Shown here piece by piece: positions 10,332 to 19,110 of a DNA stretch of 64,000 nt. Each line of letters opens with the position of its first letter. The first letter of the stretch is position 1. Under the pieces are notes generated by a model. The model saw only the letters and a list, made by a program, of their open reading frames with translations. It was not told the origin of the DNA and did no database searches. Origin of the DNA: Methylobacterium aquaticum (GTDB lineage: Bacteria; Pseudomonadota; Alphaproteobacteria; Rhizobiales; Beijerinckiaceae); NCBI RefSeq assembly GCF_016804325.1, contig NZ_CP043627.1, forward strand, positions 853,001 to 917,000, in the 5' to 3' direction. Both the position numbers and the translations under genes were made by a program.

Positions 10332-10569
10332 GAGTCTGTTTGACTTGCGAAAATTTGGCTGCAAGGACCTTTTCATCCCTCTCGCGACCTCATCCTGAGG
10401 TGTTAGTCGATCGCAGATCGACTGACCTCGAAGGAGGGCTCCAGAAGTCTTCGCGATCCCTGGAGCCCTCCTTCGAGGCTCACTTCGTTCGCACCTCAGG
10501 ATGAGGTTAGCGGGTAGGATGATCCCATCTGCCTCAAATATTCGGTAGAAATCCTGCTCAAACAGGCTC
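10332..10569. mobile_element. MITE-like element with family B core, 14-bp inverted ends and TCA duplication
   Basis: 238 bp bounded by GAGTCTGTTTGAC at the left and GCTCAAACAGGCTC at the right, flanked on both sides by TCA (10329-10331 and 10570-10572). The interior (about 10381-10507) is a family B palindrome: ACCTCATCCTGAGGTG, CTCGAAGGAGGGCTCCAG, its complement, and CACCTCAGGATGAGG. It encodes no protein. The terminal GAGCCTGTTTG and TNA duplication are what I would expect of a non-autonomous derivative of an IS5-family IS1031-type element. Confidence 0.75.
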
Positions 10570-10582
10570 TCAAACTCTCCGG

Positions 10583-10718
10583 GTCATTCCGGGGCCGCGC
10601 AGCGGAGCCCGGAATTCAGAACCGCAGGTGTGAAAGAATAAAGCGGAATACGAATCGTCTTTTTCTGAACCATCCGCGGCTCTGGATTCCGGGCTCCGCT
10701 GCGCGGCCCCAGAATGAC
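10583..10718. repeat. Repeat family C, intact 136-bp copy
   Basis: Long inverted arms: GTCATTCCGGGGCCGCGCAG at the left, and GCTGCGCGGCCCC then GAATGAC at the right, around an 80-bp spacer. It serves as the reference copy for the interrupted one at 47523-48175. Short variants lie at 42066-42118 and 53805-53840. Confidence 0.8.
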
Positions 10719-10787
10719 GTGGAGGGTGGTCAAGATTGCTGCGCAAGTCAAACAGCCCTCAGGCTCGCCGAGCGGCCCGACAGCGGC

Positions 10788-11733
10788 TCACGCCACCGCC
10801 GCGACCGCCACCGCGGCCGGCCCCTCCCATTCCGACCCCAGACCTGGACCACGTGGCCCGGCGAGACCTCCCGGTACAGCCGCTCCGGCGGCGCGTAATC
10901 GACCGGGCGGATCGGGCTCTTGATCTCGTCGCTGCGCACCGCGTGGAGCTGGCGCCGGCGGCCCGGATCGGGGACCGGCACCGCGGCGATCAGCTTCTTC
11001 GTATAGGGGTGCTGGGGCGAGCCGAAGATCGCCGCGCGGGGCCGATCTCGACGATCTCGCCGAGATACATCACGGCGACCCGGTGGCTCACCCGTTCCAC
11101 CACCGCCATGTCGTGCGAGATGAACAGGTAGGCCAGACCCAGCGAGGCCTGGAGGTCGAGCATCAGGTTCACCACCTGCGCCTTCACCGAGACGTCGAGG
11201 GCCGAGACCGATTCGTCTGCCACGATCAGCCGGGGTTCGAGCGCGAGCGTCCGGGCGATGCAGATGCGCTGCCTCTGGCCGCCGGAGAATTCATGCGGGA
11301 AACGGCTCGCCATCTCGGGCTTGAGGCCGACCCGGCGCAGCAGGTCGGCGGCGCGCTCGCGCGCCTCCTTGCGCGAGCAGAGGCGGTTGATCAGCAGCGG
11401 CTCGGCGATGGCCGCGCCGACGCTCATGCGCGGATCGAGGCTGGCGAAGGGATCCTGGAAGATCATCTGCATCCGCCGGCGTGCGGCGCGGAGCGCGGCG
11501 GGCGACAGGCCGAGCACGTCCTCGCCGTCGAGGAGCACCGAACCGGCGACCGGCTCGATCAGCCGCAGCACCGAGCGGCCGGTGGTGGACTTGCCGCAGC
11601 CCGATTCGCCGACGAGGGCCAGGGTCTCGCCCTCGCGCACCGCAAAGGAGACGTTCTCGACCGCGTGGACCCGGCCGCGCACCCGCGAGAGCAGGCCGCC
11701 GCGGATGTCGAAGCGGGTGGTCAGCCCCTTCAC
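10788..11733 (-). CDS. dppF: Dipeptide-type ABC transporter ATPase, second half (frameshifted)
   Basis: The second ATP-binding domain of an oligopeptide/dipeptide importer. Walker A is GESGCGKST, the signature is SGGQRQRI, and Walker B is RLIVADE. The literal frame stops at 10990, after EIGPARRSS. Adding one base in the G-run at 11038-11041 restores the family sequence ([16 protein letters not shown]) and runs on into the 10981-10860 frame. A second added base near 10832 gives a natural ending, [14 protein letters not shown], with a stop at 10788. The nominal start is a GTG at 11733 that overlaps the preceding stop by four bases. That start removes the usual PVLEV beta strand, so dppD and dppF may really be one fused gene. 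Confidence 0.82.
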
Positions 11734-12641
11734 CTCCAGGACCGGGCGCCCGCCTCGCGCACGGTGTCGGGCAGGGCTGGGGCGGCTTCCGGCTCGCCGG
11801 TGGCGCGGTCGACGATCGGGAAGCGGGCCGGATGCGGCTGGTCCTTCATCGCCCCGAGGGTCGGCACGGCGGCGAGCAGCGCCCGGCTGTAGGGATGGGC
11901 CGGGCGGCGGAAGATCTGCTCGGTCGCCCCGATCTCGACGGCGCGGCCGTCGACCATCACCACGGTGCGGTCGGCGATCTCGGCCACCACCCCCATGTCG
12001 TGGGTGATGAACAGGACCGACATGCCCTCCTCCTCCTGGAGGAGCTTGATGAGGTCGAGGATCTGGGCCTGGATCGTCACGTCGAGCGCCGTCGTCGGCT
12101 CGTCGGCGATCAGGAGCTTGGGCCGGCAGGCGAGCGCCATCGCGATCATCACCCGCTGGCGCATGCCGCCGGAGAAGCGGTGCGGATAATCGTGGACCCG
12201 CGAGGCGGCGGCGGGGATGCGGACCTTGTCGAACAGCCGCACCGTCTCGGCCTCGGCCTGCGCCTGCGACATCCCGCGATGCAGCCGCAGCGCCTCGCCG
12301 ATCTGGAAGCCGACGGTGAGCACCGGGTTCAGGCTCGTCATCGGCTCCTGGAAGATCATCGCGACGTCGTCGCCGCGGATGCGCCGCATCTCGGCGTCGG
12401 GCAGGCGCAGGAGGTCGCGCCCCTCCAGCAGCACCCGGCCGCCGGTGCGCGTCGCGTCGCGCGGGGTGAGCCGCATGATCGACATCGCCGTGACGCTTTT
12501 CCCTGAGCCCGATTCGCCGACGAGGGCGACGGTCTCCTTCGGGCCGATGTCGAACGAGACGCCGTGCACCACCGGGCGCCAGGCCTGCTCGGAGCGGAAC
12601 GCGACGGTGAGGTCCTGGACCGAGAGGATCGGGGTGGTCAT
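11730..12641 (-). CDS. dppD: Dipeptide-type ABC transporter ATPase, first half
   Basis: 303 residues. ATPase with Walker [10 protein letters not shown], signature FSGGMRQRV, Walker B LLIADEP and the oligopeptide/dipeptide C-terminal extension ([16 protein letters not shown]). With dppF it powers the two permeases encoded upstream. The coding frame ends at 11730 in a proline/alanine linker. The next frame continues in-register with a second ATPase, as in fused GsiA/YejF-type proteins of about 620 residues, so this may be the N-terminal half of a fusion split by a single missing base near 11744-11752. A 187-bp gap to dppC contains a family B repeat. Confidence 0.9.
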   Translation of the reverse strand: MTTPILSVQDLTVAFRSEQAWRPVVHGVSFDIGPKETVALVGESGSGKSVTAMSIMRLTPRDATRTGGRVLLEGRDLLRLPDAEMRRIRGDDVAMIFQEPMTSLNPVLTVGFQIGEALRLHRGMSQAQAEAETVRLFDKVRIPAAASRVHDYPHRFSGGMRQRVMIAMALACRPKLLIADEPTTALDVTIQAQILDLIKLLQEEEGMSVLFITHDMGVVAEIADRTVVMVDGRAVEIGATEQIFRRPAHPYSRALLAAVPTLGAMKDQPHPARFPIVDRATGEPEAAPALPDTVREAGARSWR

Positions 12642-12667
12642 CGTGGGCTACCCTGCTCACGCACTCT

Positions 12668-12808
12668 CCCACCCGCGACCTCATCCTGAGGTGCGAGCGG
12701 AGCGAGCCTCGAAGGAGACTTCCAGCGGTCTCCGAGGGATCTGGAGGCCTCCTTCGAGGTCAGCCCATCTCCGATGGGCTGACACCTCAGGATGAGGCCC
12801 AGGGTGGG
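12668..12808. repeat. Solo family B palindrome inside the dpp operon
   Basis: 141 bp from CCCACCC to GGGTGGG. Outer arms are ACCTCATCCTGAGGTG and CACCTCAGGATGAGG; inner arms are GCCTCGAAGGAG and CTCCTTCGAGG. It lacks the GAGCCTGTTTGAGC ends seen on the MITE-like copies. It sits between dppC and dppD and would form strong stems in the operon mRNA. Confidence 0.8.
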
Positions 12809-12828
12809 AATCCAGGCGAAGCGTGCCG

Positions 12829-13755
12829 TCACAACACCCGCCGCGGATCGAGCGCGTCGCGCAGGCCGTCGCCGATGAAGTTGATCGACAGGACGGTCAG
12901 GAAGATCGCGGCGCCCGGGAACAGCGCCCAGTGCGGCGCGACGTCGAGGTGGTCCTTGGCGTCGTAGAGGAGCCGTCCCCAGGTCGGGATGTCGGGCGGG
13001 AAGCCGAGGCCTAAGAACGACAGGGTCGATTCGGCGATGATCGCCGACGACACCTCGATCGTCGCCGCGACGATGACCGGGCCGATCGCGTTCGGCAGGA
13101 TGTGGCGGGTCACGAGGTGCCAGGCGGTGGCGCCTTGCGAGCGCGCGGCTTCCACGAATTCCTTCTCGCGCAAGGACAGGAACTGCGCCCGCACGAGGCG
13201 GGCCACCGGCATCCAGCGCAGGCCGCCGATGACGGCGACGATCATCACGAAGACGCCGCCCTCGACCCCGAAGACCTGCTTCAGCTGGTCGCGGAAGAGG
13301 TAGATGATGAGGAGCAGGAGCGGCAGCTGCGGCAGCGACAGGAACAGGTCGGTCAGCCACATCAGGAACGGGTCGAGGAAGCGCCGCGACATGCCGGCGA
13401 GCGCGCCCACCACCACGCCGACGAAGGTCGCCACCACCATGGCGGCAAAGCCCACCGCCAGCGAGATCCGTCCGCCGTAGATCATCCGGGCGAGCAGGTC
13501 CTGGCCGAGGTCGTCGGTGCCGAGCGGGTGGGCCCAGGACGGACCCTGGAGGGTGGCGGCGAAGTCGATGTCGTCGATCGCCACCGGCCAGACCCAGCCG
13601 CCGACGAGGACCGCGAGCACCAGCAGGCCGAGCACCCCGACGCTGACGACCGCGAGGCGGTGGCGGCGGAAGCGCCGCCAGGTGTCCCGCCCCGAGGCTG
13701 CCGGCGGCGCAGGCGCCGCCTCAGCGGTAGGAGATGCGAGGGTCGAGCCAGCCAT
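12829..13755 (-). CDS. dppC: Dipeptide-type ABC transporter permease
   Basis: A 308-residue inner-membrane permease with six predicted helices after an N-terminal cytoplasmic stretch. The family start (RHRLAVVSVGVLGLLVLAVLV), the HPLGTDDLGQDLLARMIYGG box and the EAA loop (EFVEAARSQGATAWHLVTRHILPNA, split here only for reading) identify it as DppC/OppC. Its start overlaps the dppB end by 35 bases, implying coupled translation. Confidence 0.95.
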   Translation of the reverse strand: MAGSTLASPTAEAAPAPPAASGRDTWRRFRRHRLAVVSVGVLGLLVLAVLVGGWVWPVAIDDIDFAATLQGPSWAHPLGTDDLGQDLLARMIYGGRISLAVGFAAMVVATFVGVVVGALAGMSRRFLDPFLMWLTDLFLSLPQLPLLLLIIYLFRDQLKQVFGVEGGVFVMIVAVIGGLRWMPVARLVRAQFLSLREKEFVEAARSQGATAWHLVTRHILPNAIGPVIVAATIEVSSAIIAESTLSFLGLGFPPDIPTWGRLLYDAKDHLDVAPHWALFPGAAIFLTVLSINFIGDGLRDALDPRRVL

Positions 13756-14680
13756 AGAGGAGGTCCGCGACGAGGTTGAACAGGACGACGAGGCAGGCGA
13801 ACACGAAGGTGACGGCCATCACCACCGGCGTATCGTTGGCGAGCATCGCGTTGATGAGGAGCGAGCCGATGCCGGGAATCCGGAAGATCTGCTCGGTGAC
13901 GATGGCGCCGCCGAACACCGCCGGGATCTGGAGTGCGACCAGCGTCACGACCGGGATCAGGGCGTTGCGGGCGATGTGGCGGACCGTGACGGTGCCGTCC
14001 GACAGGCCCTTGGCCCGGGCGGTGGTGACGTAGTCGAGGCGCGCCACGTCGAGCACCGAGGCGCGGACGTAGCGGGTATAGGAGGCGGCCTGGAAGAAGC
14101 CGAGCACGCAGACCGGCATGATCGCCTGTCGGACGTGCTCCCAGGCCCAGCGCCAGCCCGTCGCCGAGATGTCGGCCTGGTAGACAAAGGGCAGCCAGTC
14201 CAGCGTCAGGCTGAACAGCAGGATGAACAGGAGGCCGGTGAAGAAGGTCGGCAGCGAGAAGCCGATGAAGGCGAGCGTGTTCGCCACCTGGTCGAAGACC
14301 GAGTAGGGCCGGATCGCCGCCAGGATGCCGACCGGCACGGCGATGAGCAGCGCCAGCACCTGCGACGAGCCGACCACGAACAGGGTCGTGGGCAGGCGTT
14401 GCAGGATCAGTTCGTCGACGTTCACCCGGCTGGCGAAGGAGAAGCCCCAGTCGCCCTGGAGCATCGCCGTCAGCCAGTGCAGGTAGCGCACCAGGATCGG
14501 GTCATCGAGGCCGAATTTCAGCCGCAGGGCCTCGCGCACCTCCGGCGGCACGTTGGGGTTGGTGGCAAGCTCCCCGAATGGGTCGCCCGGCGCCAGCGCC
14601 AGGACGGTGAACAGGATGAGGCTGATCCCGAGCAGGCTCGGGATCGCGATCAGCAGGCGGCGGAGGAGATAGGCTCCCAT
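13721..14680 (-). CDS. dppB: Dipeptide-type ABC transporter permease
   Basis: A 319-residue permease starting MGAYLLRRLLIAIPSLLGIS, the standard DppB/OppB N-terminus. It has the periplasmic loop with LGLDDP-like sequence (KFGLDDPILVRYLHWL) and the EAA motif region (TTARAKGLSDGTVTVRHIARN). Pairs with DppC to form the membrane channel. It starts 12 bases after the binding-protein stop. Confidence 0.95.
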   Translation of the reverse strand: MGAYLLRRLLIAIPSLLGISLILFTVLALAPGDPFGELATNPNVPPEVREALRLKFGLDDPILVRYLHWLTAMLQGDWGFSFASRVNVDELILQRLPTTLFVVGSSQVLALLIAVPVGILAAIRPYSVFDQVANTLAFIGFSLPTFFTGLLFILLFSLTLDWLPFVYQADISATGWRWAWEHVRQAIMPVCVLGFFQAASYTRYVRASVLDVARLDYVTTARAKGLSDGTVTVRHIARNALIPVVTLVALQIPAVFGGAIVTEQIFRIPGIGSLLINAMLANDTPVVMAVTFVFACLVVLFNLVADLLYGWLDPRISYR

Positions 14681-14692
14681 CTGTGGGTCTTT

Positions 14693-16486
14693 TTAAGCCT
14701 GCTTGTACCACTCGGCCAGGAAGGTCAGCGAGTTGTCCCAGCCGGTCGAGGGCGCCTGGAGCTTGGCGTTGACCGCCGAGACTTGGGCGCGATGGAGCAA
14801 AGGCAGGACGTAATCGGCCACCACCAGGTCGTTCATCTTGACGAACAGGGCGGCGCGCTTGACGAGATCGAGCTCGCCCTGCGCCGCGCGGAAGGCGGCA
14901 TCGACCTCCGGGTTCTGCATCCGGCAGATGTTGCGGCCCTGCCACTTGTTGGCCTTGGTGGCGGCCTCCCAGGAGACGTATTGGAGCGCGAACACCGCCG
15001 GATCGGCCTGGTTCATGTTCCAGGTATACATCTCCATGTCGGCGTAGAAATGCGGATAGGTATCCGGGTTCGCCACGTCGGAGGAGAAGAATACCGAGCC
15101 GGGAATCGACTTCAGCTCCATGTCGATGCCGGCCTTCTGAGCGGCCTGCTTGATGATCGCCTGGGTCTTCTGGCGCGGCGCGTTGATCGAGGTCTGGAAG
15201 ACGAATTTCAGCTTCTTGCCGTCCTTGGCGCGGATGCCGTCGCCGCCCTTCTTCCAGCCAGCCTCCTCCAGGATCTGCGCCGCCTTGTCGGCATCGAAGG
15301 CAAAGGAGGTGTTCTTCGAGACGAAGGGGGCCGGGCCGTTGAAGACGTTGGCGGTGGCCCGCGCAGTGCGACCGTAGATGTATTGCTGGATCGCCGCCCG
15401 GTTGACGAGCAGGTTCATCGCCTTGCGCACCGCCGGATCCGAGAAGGCCGGGTGCTTGGTCTTGAGCGAGGCGCGCTCGCCGTCGATCTCGGTGTTCGGG
15501 TCGGTGGCGTTGAGCAGCAGGAATTCGAGGTTGCCGCCGAAATCCATCTTGACCCGGCCCTTGCCCTCGGCCTCGAGCCGCTTGAGGATCTCGTCCTCGA
15601 CCTGCATGTTCCAGGCATAGTCGTATTCGGCGGTCTGGAGCACCGCACGGGCGGCCGAGACCGCGTCGCCGCCGCCCTTCATCTCGATCGAGTCGAAGAA
15701 CGGCCGGTTCGGCACGTGGTAATCGGGGTTGCGCACGCCGCGCAGGATGTCGCCCGGGCGGAACTCGCTGAACTTGTAGGGCCCGGTGCCGACCGGCGCG
15801 AGGTTGGCCGGCGCGTCGCGGGACTTGTCACCGGTATAGTCGGCGAAGACGTGCTTGGGAATCATCATGCCGACCGTCGACACGAAGGCGTCGGCCCAGA
15901 ACGGGGTCGGCTGCTTGAACAGCACCTTGACGGTGTGGTCGTCGATCTTCTCGACCTTGATGTCGTTGTAGCTGCCCGAGGTGGTCGCGGCGGTGGCCGG
16001 ATTGCTGGCATATTGCCAGTTGAACACCACGTCATCGGCGGTGAAGGGCTTGCCGTCGTGCCACTTCACGTTCGGCTTCAGCTTCCAGGTCACCGAGCGG
16101 CCGTCGGCCGCGACGCCGCCATTCTCCTTGGAGGGGATCTCGGCCGCCAGGATCGGGAAGAGGTTGCCGTCGGCATCCCAGGCCGCCAGCGGCTCGTAGA
16201 AGATCCGCGAGCCTTCCTGGTCCTTGGTGCCGATGGCGAAATGCGGGTTGATCAGGGTCGGGGCCTGCCAGAACAGCAGCTTCAAGGGCCCGCCGCCGCC
16301 GGCCTTCGTCGGCTTGTAATCGTCCCGCAGGGCATTCGCCGCGAAGGCGACGCCGTTCTGGGCCAGCATCATCCCGGCCATCGGGGCGGTGAGGCCGAGC
16401 GCGAGCATCCGCCGAACGAAACCGCGCCGCGACAGGCTCCCGTCCTTCACCTCGCCGATCATCGCGCGCAGGTCATGCTCGGTCAT
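14693..16486 (-). CDS. Peptide-type ABC transporter substrate-binding protein (Tat-exported)
   Basis: A 597-residue periplasmic solute-binding protein of family SBP_bac_5, first gene of the operon. The N-terminus has a twin-arginine signal (SRRGFVRRMLALGL, then a hydrophobic stretch and an AFA-type cleavage site near residue 49), so it is probably exported folded. Family landmarks include the WKLKPNVKWHDGKPFTADDV segment. Substrate could be a peptide or another amidated compound. The divergent M20 amidohydrolase, 214 bases away, suggests that imported material is cleaved by amide hydrolysis. Confidence 0.94.
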   Translation of the reverse strand: MTEHDLRAMIGEVKDGSLSRRGFVRRMLALGLTAPMAGMMLAQNGVAFAANALRDDYKPTKAGGGGPLKLLFWQAPTLINPHFAIGTKDQEGSRIFYEPLAAWDADGNLFPILAAEIPSKENGGVAADGRSVTWKLKPNVKWHDGKPFTADDVVFNWQYASNPATAATTSGSYNDIKVEKIDDHTVKVLFKQPTPFWADAFVSTVGMMIPKHVFADYTGDKSRDAPANLAPVGTGPYKFSEFRPGDILRGVRNPDYHVPNRPFFDSIEMKGGGDAVSAARAVLQTAEYDYAWNMQVEDEILKRLEAEGKGRVKMDFGGNLEFLLLNATDPNTEIDGERASLKTKHPAFSDPAVRKAMNLLVNRAAIQQYIYGRTARATANVFNGPAPFVSKNTSFAFDADKAAQILEEAGWKKGGDGIRAKDGKKLKFVFQTSINAPRQKTQAIIKQAAQKAGIDMELKSIPGSVFFSSDVANPDTYPHFYADMEMYTWNMNQADPAVFALQYVSWEAATKANKWQGRNICRMQNPEVDAAFRAAQGELDLVKRAALFVKMNDLVVADYVLPLLHRAQVSAVNAKLQAPSTGWDNSLTFLAEWYKQA

Positions 16487-16700
16487 GGACGCTCACCCTT
16501 CTGGCTGGCCTCGAGAAACTGACAGGCACAATCGCGCCCGCGCTCCCGGTCCGCAAGCCACTGAAAATCGTTGCCCCGGGTCATTCGGCTCCGGAGCCGT
16601 TAGACCCACAGCCATTCGCAATTCGCGCGCCACATCCGCTCCCGCCGCGCTTGAGCCGGCAGGCTCCCTGCATGAGGCTCGCGCCCAAGGAGGAACACCC

Positions 16701-18119
16701 ATGGACAACCGCAACGCCGTCTGGCGCCAGGTCGACACCCACAAGGCCCGGCTGATCGCCCTCTCGGACGAGGTCTGGGGCACCCCCGAGGTCTGCTATA
16801 CGGAGGAGCGCTCCGCCGCCGCGCATGCCGCCGAATTGCGCCACCAGGGCTTTCGCGTGACGCAAGGCGCCGCCGGCATCCCGACCGCGGTGATCGGCGA
16901 GGCGGGGGAGGGCGGTCCGGTGATCGCGTTCCTCGGCGAGTACGACGCCCTGCCGGGCCTGAGCCAGGAGGCGGGCGTCGCCAGCCATGCTCCCGTCGAG
17001 CAGGGCGGCCACGGCCATGGCTGCGGGCACAACCTGCTCGGTTCGGCGGCGCTCCTCGCCGCCACGGCGCTGAAGGACTGGCTCGCCGAGCACGGCTTGC
17101 CGGGGCGCGTGCGCTATTACGGCTGCCCGGCGGAGGAGGGCGGCGCCGCCAAGGCCTTCATGGTGCGCGAGGGTCTGTTCGCGGATGCCGATGCCGCCGT
17201 CACCTGGCACCCGTCGAGCTTCTGGGAGGTCGCGCCGCCGCTCTCGCTCGCCAACACCCGGGCCGATTTCGTCTTCACCGGCCGCGCGGCGCACGCCGCC
17301 GCCGCCCCGCATCTCGGCCGCTCGGCCCTGGACGCGGTCGAGCTGATGAATGTCGGCGTCAACTACATGCGCGAGCACATGCCGAGCGATGCGCGGGTGC
17401 ATTACGCCTATCTCGAGACCGGCGGCATCGCGCCGAACGTCGTCCAGGCCCATGCCCGGGTGCGCTACTCGATCCGCGCCCGCGACCTGCCCGGCATGCG
17501 CGACCTCGTCGCCCGGGTACGCAAGATCGCCGAGGGCGCAGCCCTGATGACCGAGACTCGAATGGAGATGCGCGTCGTCAGCGCGGTCTCGAACCTCGTC
17601 GGCAACACGCCCCTGGAGGAGGCCCTGCACGGGGTGATGGAGGATCTCGGCACGCCCCATTTCGACGAGGCCGACCGCGCCTTCGCGAAGGAGATCCAGG
17701 GCACGCTGACGCCGCAGGACATCGCCGCGGTCTACCGCACCATCGGCCTGCCGGTGACGGAGGCGCCGCTCGCCGACTTCCTGGTGCCGCTCGATGCCCG
17801 CCGCAACCCGGCGATCGGCTCGACCGATGTCGGCGACGTGAGCTGGGTGGTGCCCACCGTCCAGGCCCACGCCCCGACGGTGGCGGTGGGCACCCCGTTC
17901 CATACCTGGCAGGTGGTGGCGCAGGGCAAGACGCCGGCCGCCCACAAGGCGATGGTGCAGGTGGCCAAGGCCATGGCGGCGCTCGGTGCGCGTCTCGTCA
18001 CCGATGGGGCCCTGCGCGAGGCCGCCAAGGCCGACCTGAAGGCCCGGACCGGGCCGGAGGGCTACCTGTCGCCGTTGCCGGCGGAGGTGCAGCCGCCGCT
18101 GACCATGTCGGTGGGGTGA
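16701..18119 (+). CDS. M20-family amidohydrolase (AbgB-like)
   Basis: A 472-residue metallopeptidase-family hydrolase, closest in architecture to p-aminobenzoyl-glutamate hydrolase subunit B. Metal-site sequences visible are GEYDALPG, HGHGCGHNLLG (Cys-x-His type) and EEGGAAKAF. The ATG at 16701 follows an ideal AAGGAGG, so the longer upstream frame is not used. The 214-bp divergent gap with the dipeptide transporter operon suggests shared control. The true substrate is unknown; indole-acetyl-amino-acid or aminobenzoyl-glutamate-like amides are possible. Confidence 0.88.
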   Translation: MDNRNAVWRQVDTHKARLIALSDEVWGTPEVCYTEERSAAAHAAELRHQGFRVTQGAAGIPTAVIGEAGEGGPVIAFLGEYDALPGLSQEAGVASHAPVEQGGHGHGCGHNLLGSAALLAATALKDWLAEHGLPGRVRYYGCPAEEGGAAKAFMVREGLFADADAAVTWHPSSFWEVAPPLSLANTRADFVFTGRAAHAAAAPHLGRSALDAVELMNVGVNYMREHMPSDARVHYAYLETGGIAPNVVQAHARVRYSIRARDLPGMRDLVARVRKIAEGAALMTETRMEMRVVSAVSNLVGNTPLEEALHGVMEDLGTPHFDEADRAFAKEIQGTLTPQDIAAVYRTIGLPVTEAPLADFLVPLDARRNPAIGSTDVGDVSWVVPTVQAHAPTVAVGTPFHTWQVVAQGKTPAAHKAMVQVAKAMAALGARLVTDGALREAAKADLKARTGPEGYLSPLPAEVQPPLTMSVG

Positions 18120-18132
18120 GGACCCTGGCCCC

Positions 18133-19110
18133 TCACCGGCCCGCCGCCCGGCGCAGGCCCAGCCGCTCCAGCACCTGCCGGCCGATCAGCGGCGTGTAGT
18201 GCAGGTTGTCGAGCCAAGCCGGGGTCGATCCCCGCGCCGGATCGAACGGGTAGGGATCGCCCAAACCGGTGAGGTCGAGGACCGGCCGCCCCCGGGCGGC
18301 GCCGAGGCGCATCACCGCCTCGCGCCATCGCTCGAAGTCGCCGGTGAGGCCGAGATCGGCCAGCACCCGCCGTTGCGCGTCGCTCACCGGCGAGAGGTAG
18401 ACCGTCAGGTCGAGACCGGAGAGCCGGGCGAGGGCGAGGTCGAGGCCCGCCAGGGTCTCGGGCCGGAACGGCGCGGTGGTGCGCCGGCGCGTGGCGTCGT
18501 TCTGCACGGTCAGTGCCGCGGGCAGGGGCGGGGTGATGCGAAAGCCTTGCCTGGTCCAGGCGCCGGGATCGTCGCCGCCCGCGACCGCCGCGAGCCGGCT
18601 GTCGGCGAGCGCGTAGCGGCCGAGCACGCTGCCCATCAGGGCGGCGAGCCGGCCGCTCGGATTGGCCAGCGCCTCGTCGAGATGGACCGGCACGCCGGGC
18701 CGCGAGAACATGTAGTAGTCGAGCCCGAGCGTCGCCCGCGCCGGGGCCCGGGCGGCGACGACCGCGGCGATCACCGGCAATTCCGTGGCGATGATCGCCG
18801 AGATGCCGGCATTGAACACCCGGCTCGGCGCGACCGCCGTGACGTCGGCGGGGTCGAGGCCGTGATAGACCGTCGAGGAGCCGATCAGCGTGAGGTCGTA
18901 GGGGCGCGTGAGCGCCTGCAGCACCTTGGCCCGGCGGGTCTGGCGGTCGAGGAGGCGGCTGTTGCCGTCGGTCGCCGCGCGCCAGGGCGGGTCGTCGCGA
19001 AAGATCCAGTAGGCGTCGAACCAGATCACGCGGCCCGCCACTCCGGCGACGAGCAGCGCGAGGAACAGGGCCGTCAGCGCCAGGAAGCGAAGGGCCTCAG
19101 AACCGGGCAT
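18133..19110 (-). CDS. SGNH/AlgX-AlgJ-like O-acetylation partner protein
   Basis: 325 residues with one N-terminal membrane anchor (about 7-27) and a periplasmic SGNH-hydrolase-like domain. Block I reads LIGSSTVYHGLDP (candidate nucleophile Ser) and the C-terminus has WLDNLHYTPLIG, giving an Asp-x-x-His catalytic pair. The gene overlaps the 3' end of the MBOAT gene by 14 bases. In the known alginate system AlgI (MBOAT) moves acetyl groups across the membrane and AlgJ/AlgX transfers them. I infer the same division of labour for an exopolysaccharide here. It converges on the M20 gene with only 13 bases between stops. Confidence 0.78.
   Translation of the reverse strand: MPGSEALRFLALTALFLALLVAGVAGRVIWFDAYWIFRDDPPWRAATDGNSRLLDRQTRRAKVLQALTRPYDLTLIGSSTVYHGLDPADVTAVAPSRVFNAGISAIIATELPVIAAVVAARAPARATLGLDYYMFSRPGVPVHLDEALANPSGRLAALMGSVLGRYALADSRLAAVAGGDDPGAWTRQGFRITPPLPAALTVQNDATRRRTTAPFRPETLAGLDLALARLSGLDLTVYLSPVSDAQRRVLADLGLTGDFERWREAVMRLGAARGRPVLDLTGLGDPYPFDPARGSTPAWLDNLHYTPLIGRQVLERLGLRRAAGR

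Noticed and set aside
13517..16522. 1001-codon open frame on the plus strand across the dipeptide transporter genes
   Set aside because: It runs antisense to dppC, dppB and the binding protein, is Arg/His/Asp-rich with no domain, and is a GC-driven shadow of those genes.
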